DNA of 64,000 nt from Lepidurus packardi (GCA_023053545.1 JAKZAN010000005.1:2852001-2916000); one strand, 5' to 3'; positions 51,801 through 61,483 are shown, numbered from the stretch's first letter. Notes: generated by a model not told the origin, from the sequence alone. Translations and numbers: made by a program.

Positions 51801-54617
51801 GCCCCCAAGTGGAGCCTGTTATGCAAAAGAAAGATTCTTCCAAGCGGGAAGAAAAGCGAGCGCGAGCACGAGCCATCAATTCGGCGATATCTATCAAGAG
51901 AACGCTTCTAGGCGAAGCTGATTCCACGAAACAAAATGAGCCAGACGCCAGTTTCATTAAAGACAAATCATTACCAAAAGAAGGCGCATTTGAAGCGAAG
52001 AAGAAACGGAGCCAGTCCGACAAAAAGAAGAAAAAAGACAAAGGAAAAGCTCATAAAGAAGAAGACGGTGACAGGAGAGAGAAAAAGGAATCCAAAAAAA
52101 CAAAGGAGCACAGCGGAACATCCGCGGAGAAAATATTGCCCCAAGTACAGCAGAGGCAAAATACAAAAGTAGAAAGATGGCCCGGTGCTTCTCGAAAACG
52201 CAGTAGTCGTAAACATTCTCCAGGTCTGAAAATGGAGAAAAATCCCAATAAAAAACCATCCAAGACACGGAAATCGCGACAAAGAAACAGTTCCATTTCT
52301 TTGAGTGCCAGTCCTCCTGTTCGCCCTGTCGAATCGTTTCAAAACCGACACGTGGACTCGTCATCAGCACCCAGACGCTCTCCTTTAAATGTCGGCTCTC
52401 CTCGTAGACAAGAAGAACATGGTTCCAGTTTCTTCCAGGACGACGAAAGAGGTAAAAAATAAAATAAAAAAAAAAACAGAAGAAAATCATTTACCGTACA
52501 AAAGTAGCGTGGTGTACATAGTAATACATGCATTGTACTTCATTTTCGCAGACGCACGTTATAGACGCTACTCGCGGTCACGTTTAGCGTCTCGTTCGAG
52601 ACCGAAAGCAAGACAAGATGTTTCACCCAGAACGAGAAGGGTAGCAAAAGTGGCTGGATACGAATCTATTCTTCCCGCTTCGTCACCGTGTGAGGTCGAC
52701 GCCTGCAGACGGAAAGAACACGATAGAAGGCCGTATAAAAGTCGGTCGAGCATGGCTGTCTATGAGACTAACGTCGTAGTGATTCGTAACTTGGAAGATG
52801 GAGAGCTCGAAACGAGTGAAGAAGGTGAAATTGACAGCTCGGGCGGCGATGTCCAGTCATCACAAGGTATGGCTGGTGCCAATCATGATCCACTTATGAA
52901 AGTTTCGATGAAGATTCATAAATCGTCTCGGATCTTTTCACTTCCTAAACGCACGTTTGGTTATTCTAATCTTAATCCTTCGTCAGAGCAAGAAGATAAG
53001 TTCCAAGGGAGAGAAACAGCTGAGTTGGAGAAAGTCTCCGATTCAGAAGATTTCACGACGGACATGAACTTGAATGACTTGAACAATGGCTCAGAGCTGC
53101 CCGTCCTGAACCCCGAATACGACGTATCTTTTGGTGATGTGGAGGACGAGCATTCGCATGATAAGACCATCTCCTTGAGTCATCCTACTAGGCCAAACGA
53201 TGATACTACCATTCCCGGTCTTGTAGAGCACAACGGGCAACGAGGTCATCAGATTTCACAAGAAGAGGCTAAGCTATACGAGGACAGTAATGTCCTAGCC
53301 CATGATGAAGGTGGCCTGGACCAACAACCAGTAGTGGGTAATTTTGGGTATGATTCCAAGGATCTTGGGGAGGAAGAGGCAGATCCCCCTAGTATAGAAG
53401 AACTTTCGTTTGACTGGGATAAAAAAGACGCGTCTAAGGCTGTCGGCTTAACAAGCGAAGGCCATGACATGGAACGTCACCTACTCGAATCTAAGAAAAA
53501 TGAAATCGTGTCCAAACTACGTGATGATCACAATAACGAAGTTGAAGAGCGGCAAAAAATTCAATCACGAAGTCACGTGGAAGCTCAACCTGCTCACCCA
53601 ACTGAATTGAGTGAAATTGGAAAAGGCGAGAACCAGCAGTCGGTTGTCTGTGCCTCTGATATTAATAATAGCATTCAAGTTACAGACAGCAGTCGCGCTG
53701 AGACAAAACAAGTCCTTATTGAGATCTCGGGCAAAAAGAAGGATGAAGAGTCGACAAGTCGTTCAACAGCATCTGTACCAGATCAAGGAGCGATTGAAAA
53801 AACGTGTAATCTGGAATCAAACTCAGGTACTGCACCAGAGTGAAATTAAATATTACCAAGATATACCTAATTTTTCTGAAAGAGTGTAATACAAAATAAG
53901 GTATGAAAAAGTTTTCATTAAATTGAACCTTTTTTTATCTCGACTATAATTCCAGTTGGCGTGGACGTGACTGCAGTTGTTGAAGAAAGAAGTGGCCAAA
54001 TTGAAGGACAAAAAGACTCGATCCCAGAGAGCTCCATGATACTCGGAGAAAACAATTCTTCTGTCGTCGCAGCCAGTGGCGAAGTTGTGACGAAGAAAAA
54101 CTTGCCAAGGGAAGAAAGCATACAGATAGAAGAAGTTGACACTGAGAATAGAATTGTAATATCCGAAACTCTAGAGGGCAAGGAAGTTTTGTCCATGAGC
54201 GAGTTCAAGAAGCAGCAAAAACTGAAGACATCCGACAAAGACGACGTTGAAGATGAAGATTGTGGTGCTGTCTCTTGGAGCGAGCGATGGTATCGGAGTC
54301 ACAAAGTGAAAAAAGTCGTAGAGACGAGTCGAATGTTTGGGAAAATTCGTTCGCAATTACGAACCAAGTTATTGGACAAAGAAGAGGAAAGTCACATGGA
54401 AGTCTCCAGCTCGGCACATAGTTCTGAGAGTACAATGCCAGTGGAAGTCAATGGAAGTTTGGCAGAGTGTGAGCAGTTAAAAGGCAAGAAGATTGTCACA
54501 GATGAAGGAAAACAAGATGCACTTACCTTCACTGAATTGTCTGTAGCGCCGCCACCACCGCTTTCCGAGGAAGAAGACAGTGCCGAGGAAGAATTATGGG
54601 GACAAATTCTTGGATAA
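45827..54617 (+). CDS. CAAP1: CAAP1 homologue with very long C-terminal extension (7 exons, ~1138 aa)
   Basis: CAAP1 in vertebrates is a caspase-activity and apoptosis inhibitor. Exons: 45827-45934, 46155-46304, 46662-46746, 46838-46912, 51390-52451, 52552-53826, 53956-54617; GT-AG junctions, frame kept throughout. Exon 1 is a Ser run followed by a Lys-rich patch (KKRKKAKKKTK). Exons 2-3 encode the family's conserved block: GHYIDDRQEMIRQVF, LQAMLPPLLK, then EEIIYKCLEQLKSMS. Exon 5, residues about 191-209, has ILEMEMRARAIKAML, matching the motif that ends vertebrate CAAP1. About 930 further residues follow: Lys/Glu-rich, Arg/Ser-rich (YRRYSRSRLASRSR), acidic (EDGELE, EEGEID), then SWSERWYRSHKVKKVVE and an acidic C-terminus. 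Vertebrate CAAP1 has about 360 residues. Intron 4 is 4477 bp and repeat-filled; the others are 90-360 bp. An upstream in-frame ATG at 45731 was not chosen because 45827 has a cleaner context and starts the conserved-looking Ser/Lys segment. Confidence 0.88.
47292..47377. repeat. 86-bp imperfect palindrome
   Basis: Two 43-bp arms are inverted copies around the central CAATTG at 47332-47337. They match at about 33 of 43 positions. The outer 9 bases (CCCTTCTAA / TTAGAAGGG) and the CAATTAAA block are identical. There is no spacer. It could be a palindromic miniature element or a hairpin in the CAAP1 pre-mRNA; no clear target-site duplication. Confidence 0.85.
47668..47741. repeat. TATC/TA-rich microsatellite
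   Basis: Imperfect TATC repeats followed by TA and GATA variants, inside CAAP1 intron 4. Confidence 0.8.
48550..49068 (+). mobile_element. TTAA-flanked miniature transposon, copy B (both ends present)
   Basis: 519 bp bounded by TTAA on both sides (48546-48549 and 49069-49072). Terminal inverted repeats: left GGCTCCCGTATACCTTAGC, right an inverted version ending GTACACGGGAGCC. No coding capacity. The TTAA duplication suggests mobilisation by a piggyBac-type transposase, although a TA duplication with one extra TIR base cannot be wholly excluded. Lies in CAAP1 intron 4. Confidence 0.88.
50667..51212 (+). mobile_element. TTAA-flanked miniature transposon, copy C
   Basis: 546 bp. Left end GGCTTCCATGTACCTTAGC, right end GCTAAGGTATATGGGAGCC, followed by TTAA; the left flank reads TTAC. 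Internally similar to copies A and B throughout. The right end keeps 19 recognisable TIR bases. Lies in CAAP1 intron 4, about 180 bp before exon 5. Confidence 0.86.
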
Positions 54618-54716
54618 TAACTTTGTTTTGAATGAGTCAATGTTTTCAAAATTTATCAACTTGGTAAAATGCATCAATATGCAAAATTACAAATAATTGT
54701 AAAATGCTAAGTTGAA

Positions 54717-54722
54717 ATTAAA
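54717..54722 (+). terminator. Candidate CAAP1 polyadenylation signal (ATTAAA)
   Basis: ATTAAA about 100 bp after the CAAP1 stop codon; the first AATAAA downstream is not until 55225, inside a transposon. ATTAAA is the commonest functional variant. Position is plausible but unproven. Confidence 0.4.
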
Positions 54723-54838
54723 ATGTCACAGCAGTGACAAAACGTTTCAGGAAGAAATGGGAAAAGTCATTTACAGTTTTGTGGAGTCATTTTGCAATGA
54801 AGGTATTTGTCATTTTAAGGCTACCGTATACCTTAGCT

Positions 54839-55153
54839 CAGCGATTCTCAAACTATGCGCCGCGGTAGGCTTGCATGGGCACCAGCGAAAGATTCCTATA
54901 CAGTGAAAACCGTTTAACTCGAAAAACCTGTTAACACAAATTGAATTCTGGTCCGGACAAACGCTATGTAACGCCATCTTTATCTGTTAAGGCGAAATCC
55001 TTGTAACACGAAGAAATATTCCGGTACCTTCGATTTCGGGTTCAGCGGTTTTCACTGTAATTGCATAGATGCAGCCCTATGTTCCGAGGGGCGCCGCAGC
55101 GAATTGGGGGATACTATTATTGCGCCGCGAACGAAAAAGTTTGAGAACCACTA
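54839..55153 (+). mobile_element. hAT-like miniature element inserted into copy D
   Basis: 315 bp including a further insertion (about 156 bp of its own sequence). Starts CAGCGATTCTCAAACT and ends AGTTTGAGAACCACTA; the inverted ends differ at a few positions and both fit the hAT terminal pattern YARNG. An 8-bp duplication, CCTTAGCT, flanks it (54831-54838 and 55154-55161), the hallmark length for hAT. GCGCCGC motifs lie inside both ends. No coding capacity. Confidence 0.88.
54901..55057 (+). mobile_element. pogo/Tigger-like miniature element inserted into the hAT-like element
   Basis: 157 bp with terminal inverted repeats CAGTGAAAACCG / CGGTTTTCACTG, flanked by TA on both sides (54899-54900 and 55058-55059), as expected of Tc1/mariner/pogo elements. 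Related to the partial copy at 38380. No coding capacity. Confidence 0.87.
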
Positions 55154-55627
55154 CCTTAGCTTATTGATGGGAAAGGGTCACGGATGGCAACGATGTTGGT
55201 TATTGTTTTGCGAAAGCCTTGCCTAATAAAGTAAAAATAAATAGCTAATTGCCGGTAAAGTTTTTACGTGGTATTGCTTCTGAGAAGTACAAGTTGTCGC
55301 CACAGTTTGCAAAACCAGCACAATGTCCCAAATCAAGTCATCAAAGTTTCGGAACAAGATTTCTCGAAAACGGCTCTTCAGATTTGAAATCAAACTAAAA
55401 CAAAAGTTTTCTTTACTAGCAGCTAGTGCAGAACCAAACGATATAGTTTTAGGTAGCATATTTCTCATAGTTGCAATCTTCATTTGCATATTGCTAACTT
55501 ATTACTCATTGTAAAAAATTTTACATTGATGGTTGTGAACTACCTGTTAATAACTTCAAGATTACTGTCCAATAAATTGTTCTTTAAATGCACTGATTTT
55601 CTTAAAATGTTGTTCCGAAATTCCCCA

Positions 55628-55775
55628 TGAAGCGAGCATTACCCGCATAGTCGGAACTGCCTCGTGCGGTCCCATTGCCAAGGGATGGGCTGTCGACTGT
55701 GAAGCGGACCCGAAACTTGCCCAGAAGTTCTCAGACGCGGGTCTCGGCCCGGCAGGACGGCGATCGCGCTAAGAA
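55628..55775. other. GC-rich patch of unknown origin next to the broken transposon
   Basis: About 148 bp, clearly richer in G and C than the AT-rich surroundings, starting exactly where homology to transposon copy D ends. One plus-strand frame stays open for about 47 codons before a stop near 55772. I do not recognise its product. It could be filler captured at the break, a decayed insertion or part of an upstream promoter region. Confidence 0.5.
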
Positions 55776-56245
55776 AAGGTCAGTTTTTTGTGATTGAGCT
55801 TGTAAATTAACTAAAGCACCTACAGACTTGTATAAGCATTCAAAAGAAAGGTCACGGTGCCATCCCTATGAGATCAGTGATTGATTTTCAATGCGCACAT
55901 AGGTAAAGGCGCTAGGCCCCCGGCCAACTGTCCCCCCAAGTTATAAGCACAGGAAAACTTAAATTCTGGAATAAAGGGGCGGAGCTTAAGCAGCTAAATA
56001 ATTAATTATTCAGTTAATACGCATAATTGACATAGGAGTTGTTCAGCCAGATCACTTCGTTTGGTTTCCTGTATAACATATTTTTTTTGCACCTGACTAT
56101 CCCATCAAGTTTGTATATCCCACCCGTTCATCGTTTCTTGTTTCGCGCGCACGCATTTGGTTTCCGCTTTGTCCGTAAGAGACGCTGAATTTCGTATGGA
56201 CCGGCATTTTGTAAACACGCGTCAGATTTCGTGAGATTTTTAAAA
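55776..56245. promoter_or_regulatory. Upstream region of SNRPC
   Basis: About 470 bp before the SNRPC start codon. No TATA box at a sensible distance. A segment with CGCGCGCACGC (near 56145-56155) and a pyrimidine-rich stretch around 56100-56180 may mark the core promoter and 5' UTR. Inference only. Confidence 0.35.
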
Positions 56246-57096
56246 ATGCCAAAGTAAGGTTTCTTAGTTTATTGCTACGTCTACTAATAAATATTATTAG
56301 GTACTACTGTGACTACTGTGACACATTTTTAACCCACGATTCACCGTCAGTGCGGAAAACGCACTGTAGTGGAAGGAAGCATAAAGAAAATGTCAAGTTT
56401 TACTACCAAAAGTGGATGGAAGACCAAGCTCAGCACCTTATAGACGCCACCAGTATTGTTTAACCAGAAAGACCAACCATTATGTATAATATATTATATC
56501 AACGATTTCTTGTCTTAGCTGCTGCCTTCAAAGCTGGCCGTATCCCAACCAACCCCTACATAAGAGGACCTGCACCGCCTGGCGGACCTATGAGTTTGTT
56601 ACCTTTCATTTCAATGAAAGTCAGTTGCTCGATAATTATCTTCTTTTAGTGGGAGGACCTCCTATGGGCCCAGGAATGGGTCCTGGGATGGGTCCACCGG
56701 GACCTATGGGTATGCCGCAAGGAATGCCACAAGGAATGCCACAAGGTATGCCACAAGGAATGCCACAAGGAATGCATGGACCAGGAGGACCAATGGGTAA
56801 ACCTGTGTTTAATTCTTAATTTGGGTTCGGAAGACATTATCTGTATTGACTAGGTATGAGACCACCAATGATGATGCCACCTCGTCCAGGGATGGGATTT
56901 GGGCCTGGAATGCCACCAGGACCGCATATGGGGATGCAAATGAGACCAGGACCACCTATGGGTAAAAGCTCTACTTTTCTAAAGTATTTGTTGGAGATAA
57001 GTTCGATCATTTGCCTTTTTAGGAATGCCAATGATGATGCCGCGTCCACCGGTAAACCAAGGTCAACCTCCTGCAGTACCAGGAGCTACACAATGA
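56246..57096 (+). CDS. SNRPC: U1 small nuclear ribonucleoprotein C (U1-C), 6 exons, 187 aa
   Basis: Component of the U1 snRNP; U1-C contacts the U1 snRNA-5' splice site duplex in the nucleus. Exons: 56246-56253 (only MPK begins here, 8 coding nt), 56301-56452, 56519-56593, 56650-56796, 56854-56961, 57023-57096; all GT-AG with matching phase. Residues 4-30 hold the single matrin/U1-C-type C2H2 finger ([16 protein letters not shown], then [13 protein letters not shown]). Residues 31-60 are the conserved helix ([15 protein letters not shown]). The rest is Met/Pro/Gly-rich low complexity with an MPQG tandem repeat. Length is close to the animal norm (about 160). The family's conserved start MPKYYCDYC fixes the micro-exon. 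AMDHD1 lies convergent, 57 bp beyond the stop. Confidence 0.97.
56712..56771 (+). repeat. 12-bp x 5 coding minisatellite in SNRPC exon 4
   Basis: Five tandem 12-bp units (ATGCCACAAGGA and single-base variants), each encoding Met-Pro-Gln-Gly, in frame. Variants are almost all synonymous third-position changes, so the repeat is likely to be length-variable while keeping frame. Confidence 0.95.
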
Positions 57097-57120
57097 AAAC
57101 ATACATTTCTCGAATTTCCT

Positions 57121-57126
57121 TTTATT
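57121..57126 (-). terminator. Candidate AMDHD1 polyadenylation signal (AATAAA on minus strand)
   Basis: The minus strand reads AATAAA 28 bp after the AMDHD1 stop codon, only 25 bp from the convergent SNRPC stop on the other strand. Cleavage there would make the AMDHD1 3' UTR reach into the SNRPC terminal exon. Confidence 0.6.
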
Positions 57127-57153
57127 TGCCGCAACTTATACAGACGTTTGGTA

Positions 57154-58883
57154 TTAGAATGCGTTTGTCACTTCATCTTTTCGCTCATGAACCAAATTTC
57201 CATCTTTCACAACAGCCACGATCAGGTTCTCCAAGCCGCCCATTTGATAAACGACATGTTCCCAGCTGCAATTCAAAGCAATTTACTCGAGGTACATACT
57301 CTTGAAAAACGGTAATTTACCTGGGAGCAGCAATTAGTAGAATATCACCAGCTTTTCCCACTTCGATACTTCCGTGGGTTTCCGATTTGCCCAAAGCCGC
57401 TGCTGCGTTTAGAGTTGCGGCAACCAACGCTTCATTTAAGTTCATTTTACAAAGAACGCAAACGAAGTTCATTATCAGAGGCTAAATTTTACAGCGAAAT
57501 AATAAAACGGATGACTACTTTTTTTTCATATTCATGCTCACCATAGCAAAACAGTACGCGTTTGGATTAAAGTCTGATCCAAGTGCCACAGCCACTCCAG
57601 CCTCAATCATTGCTCTAACTGGCGGTGGCTTTAGCCGCAACAAATAAGCCGTACTTGGTAATATAACAGCGACGCTTTTCGCTTGGGCCATGGCTTCAAT
57701 TCCGGTAGAAGTTATCTCTTCCAAGTGGCTTATAGCTTCAGCGCCTAACGAAGCTCCTAACTAAAAACACTTACATAAAATTGCTGCTCTTATGGTCCAT
57801 AGGAATGAAACCTCTGCTCCGCCAATGGCACTGAGTTCATCGGCGTGAAAATTCAGCCTCAGACCTGCTCTCCGCCCAGCTTCCAAGATCATCTGGCTCT
57901 CTGCAATCTCAAATACGCCCTTTTCGCAAAACACATCGACGCTGTCCACCGATATTTCGCCCAGATTCTGAAGACGTACCAGTTCAGGAAACTGATGCTC
58001 GAGTAGACTTACAGTGGCTTCCTTCGCGGTCATGCCCCTAGCAATAATGCGTCCAAGCTTTTAAACAGATTTTCAAACTCGGCGGAGAATCTTACTTGGG
58101 CACTGCGTGAGCTCCACAGAATGTAGAGGAAATGGAAATCGGGATCTCACGTTTAGCGCGTTCCAAAACCCGCAGCATCTTCATCTCATTTTCTGTGTCC
58201 AAGCCGTAGCCTGATTTGGCCTCCACCAATGTTGTGCCTATTAGAATCTCTACTAAGCTATTTGCGCGGTCAGTTTTCTCGACGTCATACCGGCATGCAG
58301 CATTCGCGTGAGACGCAACTTGAGCAGGTCGAGAAGTTCCTCTTCTGATGCGTCTTTCGTATGGCGCACAGTGTAGTGAATTCCGCCTCCCGCTTCATAA
58401 ATTTCCATGTAAGTTTTACCAGCCAGCTAAAGTGGGAGATTTGTTAGTTTGGTTGCATTTGCCAGCTTCTAAGTCCTACTTTCATTGCAAATTCATGAAC
58501 CCGATCTCCTGCCCAAACAGGATGAGTATGTGCGTCCACGAAGCCGGGCAAAAGAATCGCTTGTTTGGCATCAATAACTTTCTGGAACTCGTCATACTGC
58601 TTGGCAATTACGTCATCAGGACCAATACTCGCAATTTTTCCTTGGCTGCGAACGAAAAATTATTATTAGAAGTTGTTATTAGAATTATTTAAATTATTAG
58701 TAGTAGCATATGTACTATTTGATTTAAAGGGACTTACTCATCGATTGCGACTGAAAGGCCTTTTTCCCCTTCGGCGCGCAAAATCGCCAAGTCGCAATTT
58801 TGTTGGTCTTCTCCTCGTAACACTCGCCGTCCGTCCGAAACTATACGGACTATTTGCGACGCGTTTTTTATCAGTAATCGCAT
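57154..58883 (-). CDS. AMDHD1: Imidazolonepropionase (amidohydrolase domain-containing protein 1), 8 exons, 435 aa
   Basis: Third step of histidine degradation: hydrolyses 4-imidazolone-5-propionate to N-formimino-L-glutamate in the cytosol. Exons: 58883-58738, 58645-58480, 58426-58291, 58237-58096, 58037-57812, 57760-57542, 57481-57321, 57265-57154; GT-AG, frame kept, total 1308 nt, close to human AMDHD1 (426 aa). Metal-binding and substrate motifs of the metal-dependent hydrolase family are present: [16 protein letters not shown] (exon 2), GGGIHYTVR (exon 3), EAKSGYGLD and FCGAHAVPK (exon 4), NFHADEL (exon 5), ISHLEE and [11 protein letters not shown] (exon 6). The C-terminal segment ([21 protein letters not shown]) closes the amidohydrolase beta-sandwich. 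An in-frame upstream ATG at 58952 would add 23 residues; 58883 was chosen because homology starts at [11 protein letters not shown]. Shares an upstream region with DENND6. Confidence 0.97.
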
Positions 58884-59182
58884 TACTAGGTCTGAAGCCA
58901 AAACTGGACAAAAAATAGCAACGTTGTACCAAATCGAGTAACCAAACTGCAACTACGTTGTTTGGGTAGTTTGTCCGGGGTCTTAAAGCAAATATGGAGA
59001 TGAATGCAAACGTGAAGTTTCCTTGACCTTGTCTTGTTCGATCACGTTCCAGCTAGGCGTAATAACCTTGGGCGATTTCTTGAAACAGGTTAAGATTTCC
59101 GGCTTCTGAAAAGAGCAGCCCAGTTTCGGTTTGCTCCTCCTCTTTTTTCCCATTTCATTATGGCTGTCAACTGGTGGTAAAC
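58884..59182. promoter_or_regulatory. Shared upstream region of AMDHD1 and DENND6
   Basis: About 300 bp separates the two divergent start codons, so both promoters and 5' UTRs must fit here, or one overlaps the other gene. No TATA box stands out. ATGCAAAC (octamer-like) and TCACG motifs occur but are too short to interpret. Confidence 0.55.
59160..59180 (+). other. Possible upstream ORF of DENND6 (6 codons)
   Basis: ATG followed by Ala-Val-Asn-Trp-Trp and a TAA stop that ends 2 bp before the DENND6 ATG at 59183. If the transcript begins upstream of 59160, ribosomes would meet this ORF first, with a fair context (TTATGG). Depends on a start site not visible here. Confidence 0.4.
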
Positions 59183-61483
59183 ATGGCAGCTTTGAACGAA
59201 AAGCAAGAAAATAGTGATTCGGAGGATTCCTCCTTGTCGGATTTCGATGTTAATGACATAAGTGATGATTTGGATGCTAGTGGAGTGGGCTTTGACACGT
59301 CGGACAATGGAAGCTACATGGAGTCGAATCTTAGTGCAGAACCTTCGGCACCGTTTGATTTTGCAGGGATGCAAAAATCGGTTGAGGATGACGTCCACTT
59401 GCTCTGGGAACGGTTTTCGGAATGGCTACAGTGCATTTGTGTTGTTACTTTTGATCTAGAAATTGGGCAGATGATTGAGGTAAACACTGACATTGTAGAT
59501 TTGAGACTTAGTTAGATTGGATGTTTTTAACCATGTACTTTTGCTTTTTGTTTTTTCAGACCGTTTATCCCTCAACCACACACGCTTATTTGTCTGAACA
59601 AGACAGAACCAACATATGCTACTTATCGTTCCCTGATTCAAATTCTGGCTGCATGGGAGACACGCAGTTCCATTTTAGGATTCGTTCAGGTCCTGGAATT
59701 CCATCTAGAACTGCCACTCCTCTTAAAGCTCACATGAAGTACAACCAATGCTGTCCGCCGTCTTATCAAATTGACCCAGCTTACCTATGGGGTTATGTGT
59801 ATTTTCGTCAAACAAAAGATAAGAATTTACGAAGGGGCTATTTTCAAAAAGTAAAATTGTACAAAATATGCACAAACAGGATTTACATTTCTAATTATGA
59901 GCCCTTATTTCTAGTCGGTGGTTCTTGTGTCCAGATTACCTTTTATTGAGCTGTTTCGCCAGATATCTGGTATCATATCCCCTGAATTTTTCGAAACAGG
60001 ACAACCCATTTTAGAAGCCTCTTGTCGAGAAATGGACAAGTGGCCCTCACCCGTGCCTGGTGACACATTATACCTCCCTTTACTGGGCTCTCTGATACAA
60101 ATCCGCATTCCTTGTGCTTCCTTATCTTTCGGATTGCCTAGTCCAGACCAGAAACCCAACAGTGGATCCTCCATTGCATCTCCCCATCGGAAATGCAAAT
60201 CCGTCACGGGATTGGATTTATTCGCAGCACTTTCACCACTCCTGTCCCATTTACACATGCTCTGGGAACTAGTTCTGTGTGGCGAACCTTTGGTGGTAAT
60301 GGCCACATCTCCAGACATATGTTCTCACGTAGTGCAGTCTTTAGTCAGGTACATAACTCGACAATCGGAACGTTAGATTACACGAATCATTCATATATAA
60401 TAATTTATGGATATTCATTGCTTTCTAGTTTGATAGAACCCCTACAGTACTGCAATGATTATCGACCATTTTTTACCATTCATAATTCCGAATTAAAGGA
60501 TTACACAGGCCGTAGTCCTACTCAGACCCCGCCCCATGTGCTGTTAGGTGTAACTAATCCGTTTTTCGCCAAAGCTCTGCAGCACTGGCCCCATATAATT
60601 CGCATGTCCGACGTTCCAGGTTCAAGTATATAGTTAAAGCTTACATTCTGTAAAGAAAAGTCTGGCAAAATTATTGCTTAGGTAGTGTCAGCAGTGTAAA
60701 GGTCAAATTGCGAAAATTAGCCAATCCCAAGGTGGACTCGAAACCTGGAGTCTATACTGCCTATAAACCTTGCCTGCAGAAAGAGAAAACGATCCTGAAG
60801 AAACTAGCCAAAGGAGTACAAACCCGACGTCCTAACGAAGTGCAATCAGCCATCATTAGAAGGCATTTTTTAGAACTAACTCAAAGTTTTATCATTCCTT
60901 TGGAACGGTACGTGGCAAGGCTTATGCCTTTACAGAAAGCCATTTCTCCGTATAAGGTACATCACTCGTTAAAAAGTTGGATCATGTTTGTTTACAGGTG
61001 ATTTTCTTTCTTTATAATAGGCCGTCCCTGTTTTACGTCCTTTTAAAGAAGTTGAATTTTTAGCTGCCCTAGAGCAATGTGGTCCCCAATTAACGACCGG
61101 TGTAAAGGGGGATTGGTACAGTTTATACCAGAGGTTTCTCAAGACGTCCAATTTCAAGGGCTGGTACCAAAGAAGGCTACGTGATGCCAACCGGAAATTA
61201 CAGGCATTGCAGATGGAGGCGCTAAGTCAATCAGTAATGCAAAATGAATAAGATAAGTGTTTTTCTTAAAATGAACTTAACTTTACAGGACCTGAAGTCT
61301 TGGTTGCAGGGAAAACAAGAAGTCGAAGTCGTAGATATGGTGTTGCGGCTAAAAGAGAAGATTGACACGGCTTGTAACGAGCCGTTACCCATTAGTGAAG
61401 AAACCCGAGTTCATTTGCAAGGCCATCTAGAAACCGCAATTGAAAGCCTGCCAGACGATTTGAGATGTGTTTTAAAGACGTAG
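59183..61483 (+). CDS. DENND6: DENND6 (FAM116) Rab guanine-nucleotide exchange factor, 7 exons, 631 aa
   Basis: DENN-domain protein; human DENND6A is an exchange factor for Rab14 in endocytic recycling. Exons: 59183-59479, 59560-59850, 59915-60348, 60429-60619, 60682-60956, 61021-61233, 61289-61483; GT-AG, frame kept. Residues 1-70 are an acidic Ser/Asp-rich leader. The uDENN part runs from [16 protein letters not shown] through [19 protein letters not shown] and [16 protein letters not shown]. The cDENN part includes [37 protein letters not shown] and [20 protein letters not shown]. The dDENN part has [36 protein letters not shown] and a C-terminal helix [14 protein letters not shown]. Length agrees with human (608). 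The start is the first ATG in frame with a strong context (AAACATGG). Vertebrates have A and B paralogues; this cannot be assigned to one. Confidence 0.97.

Larger units (their letters stand above)
54819..55629 (-). mobile_element. TTAA-flanked miniature transposon, copy D, inverted and split by insertions
   Basis: The plus strand starts after TTAA (54815-54818) with GGCTACCGTATACCTTAGC, is interrupted at 54839 by a hAT-like element, and resumes at 55154 with CTTAGCTTATTGATGGGAAAG, the reverse complement of the right ends of copies B and C. Homology continues to TGTTCCGAAATTCCCCATG at about 55629, then stops abruptly, so the far terminal repeat is missing. Confidence 0.85.

Noticed and set aside
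51957-52490. 177-codon minus-strand frame over CAAP1 exon 5
   Set aside because: Phe/Leu/Ser-rich complement of the Lys/Glu-rich sense frame; a shadow of CAAP1.
55323-55514. 63-codon frame inside transposon copy D
   Set aside because: It lies within noncoding miniature-element sequence, and the other copies do not preserve it.
58884-58952. Upstream in-frame ATG extending AMDHD1 by 23 residues
   Set aside because: The extension is hydrophobic and unrelated to known imidazolonepropionases; homology begins at the ATG at 58883.
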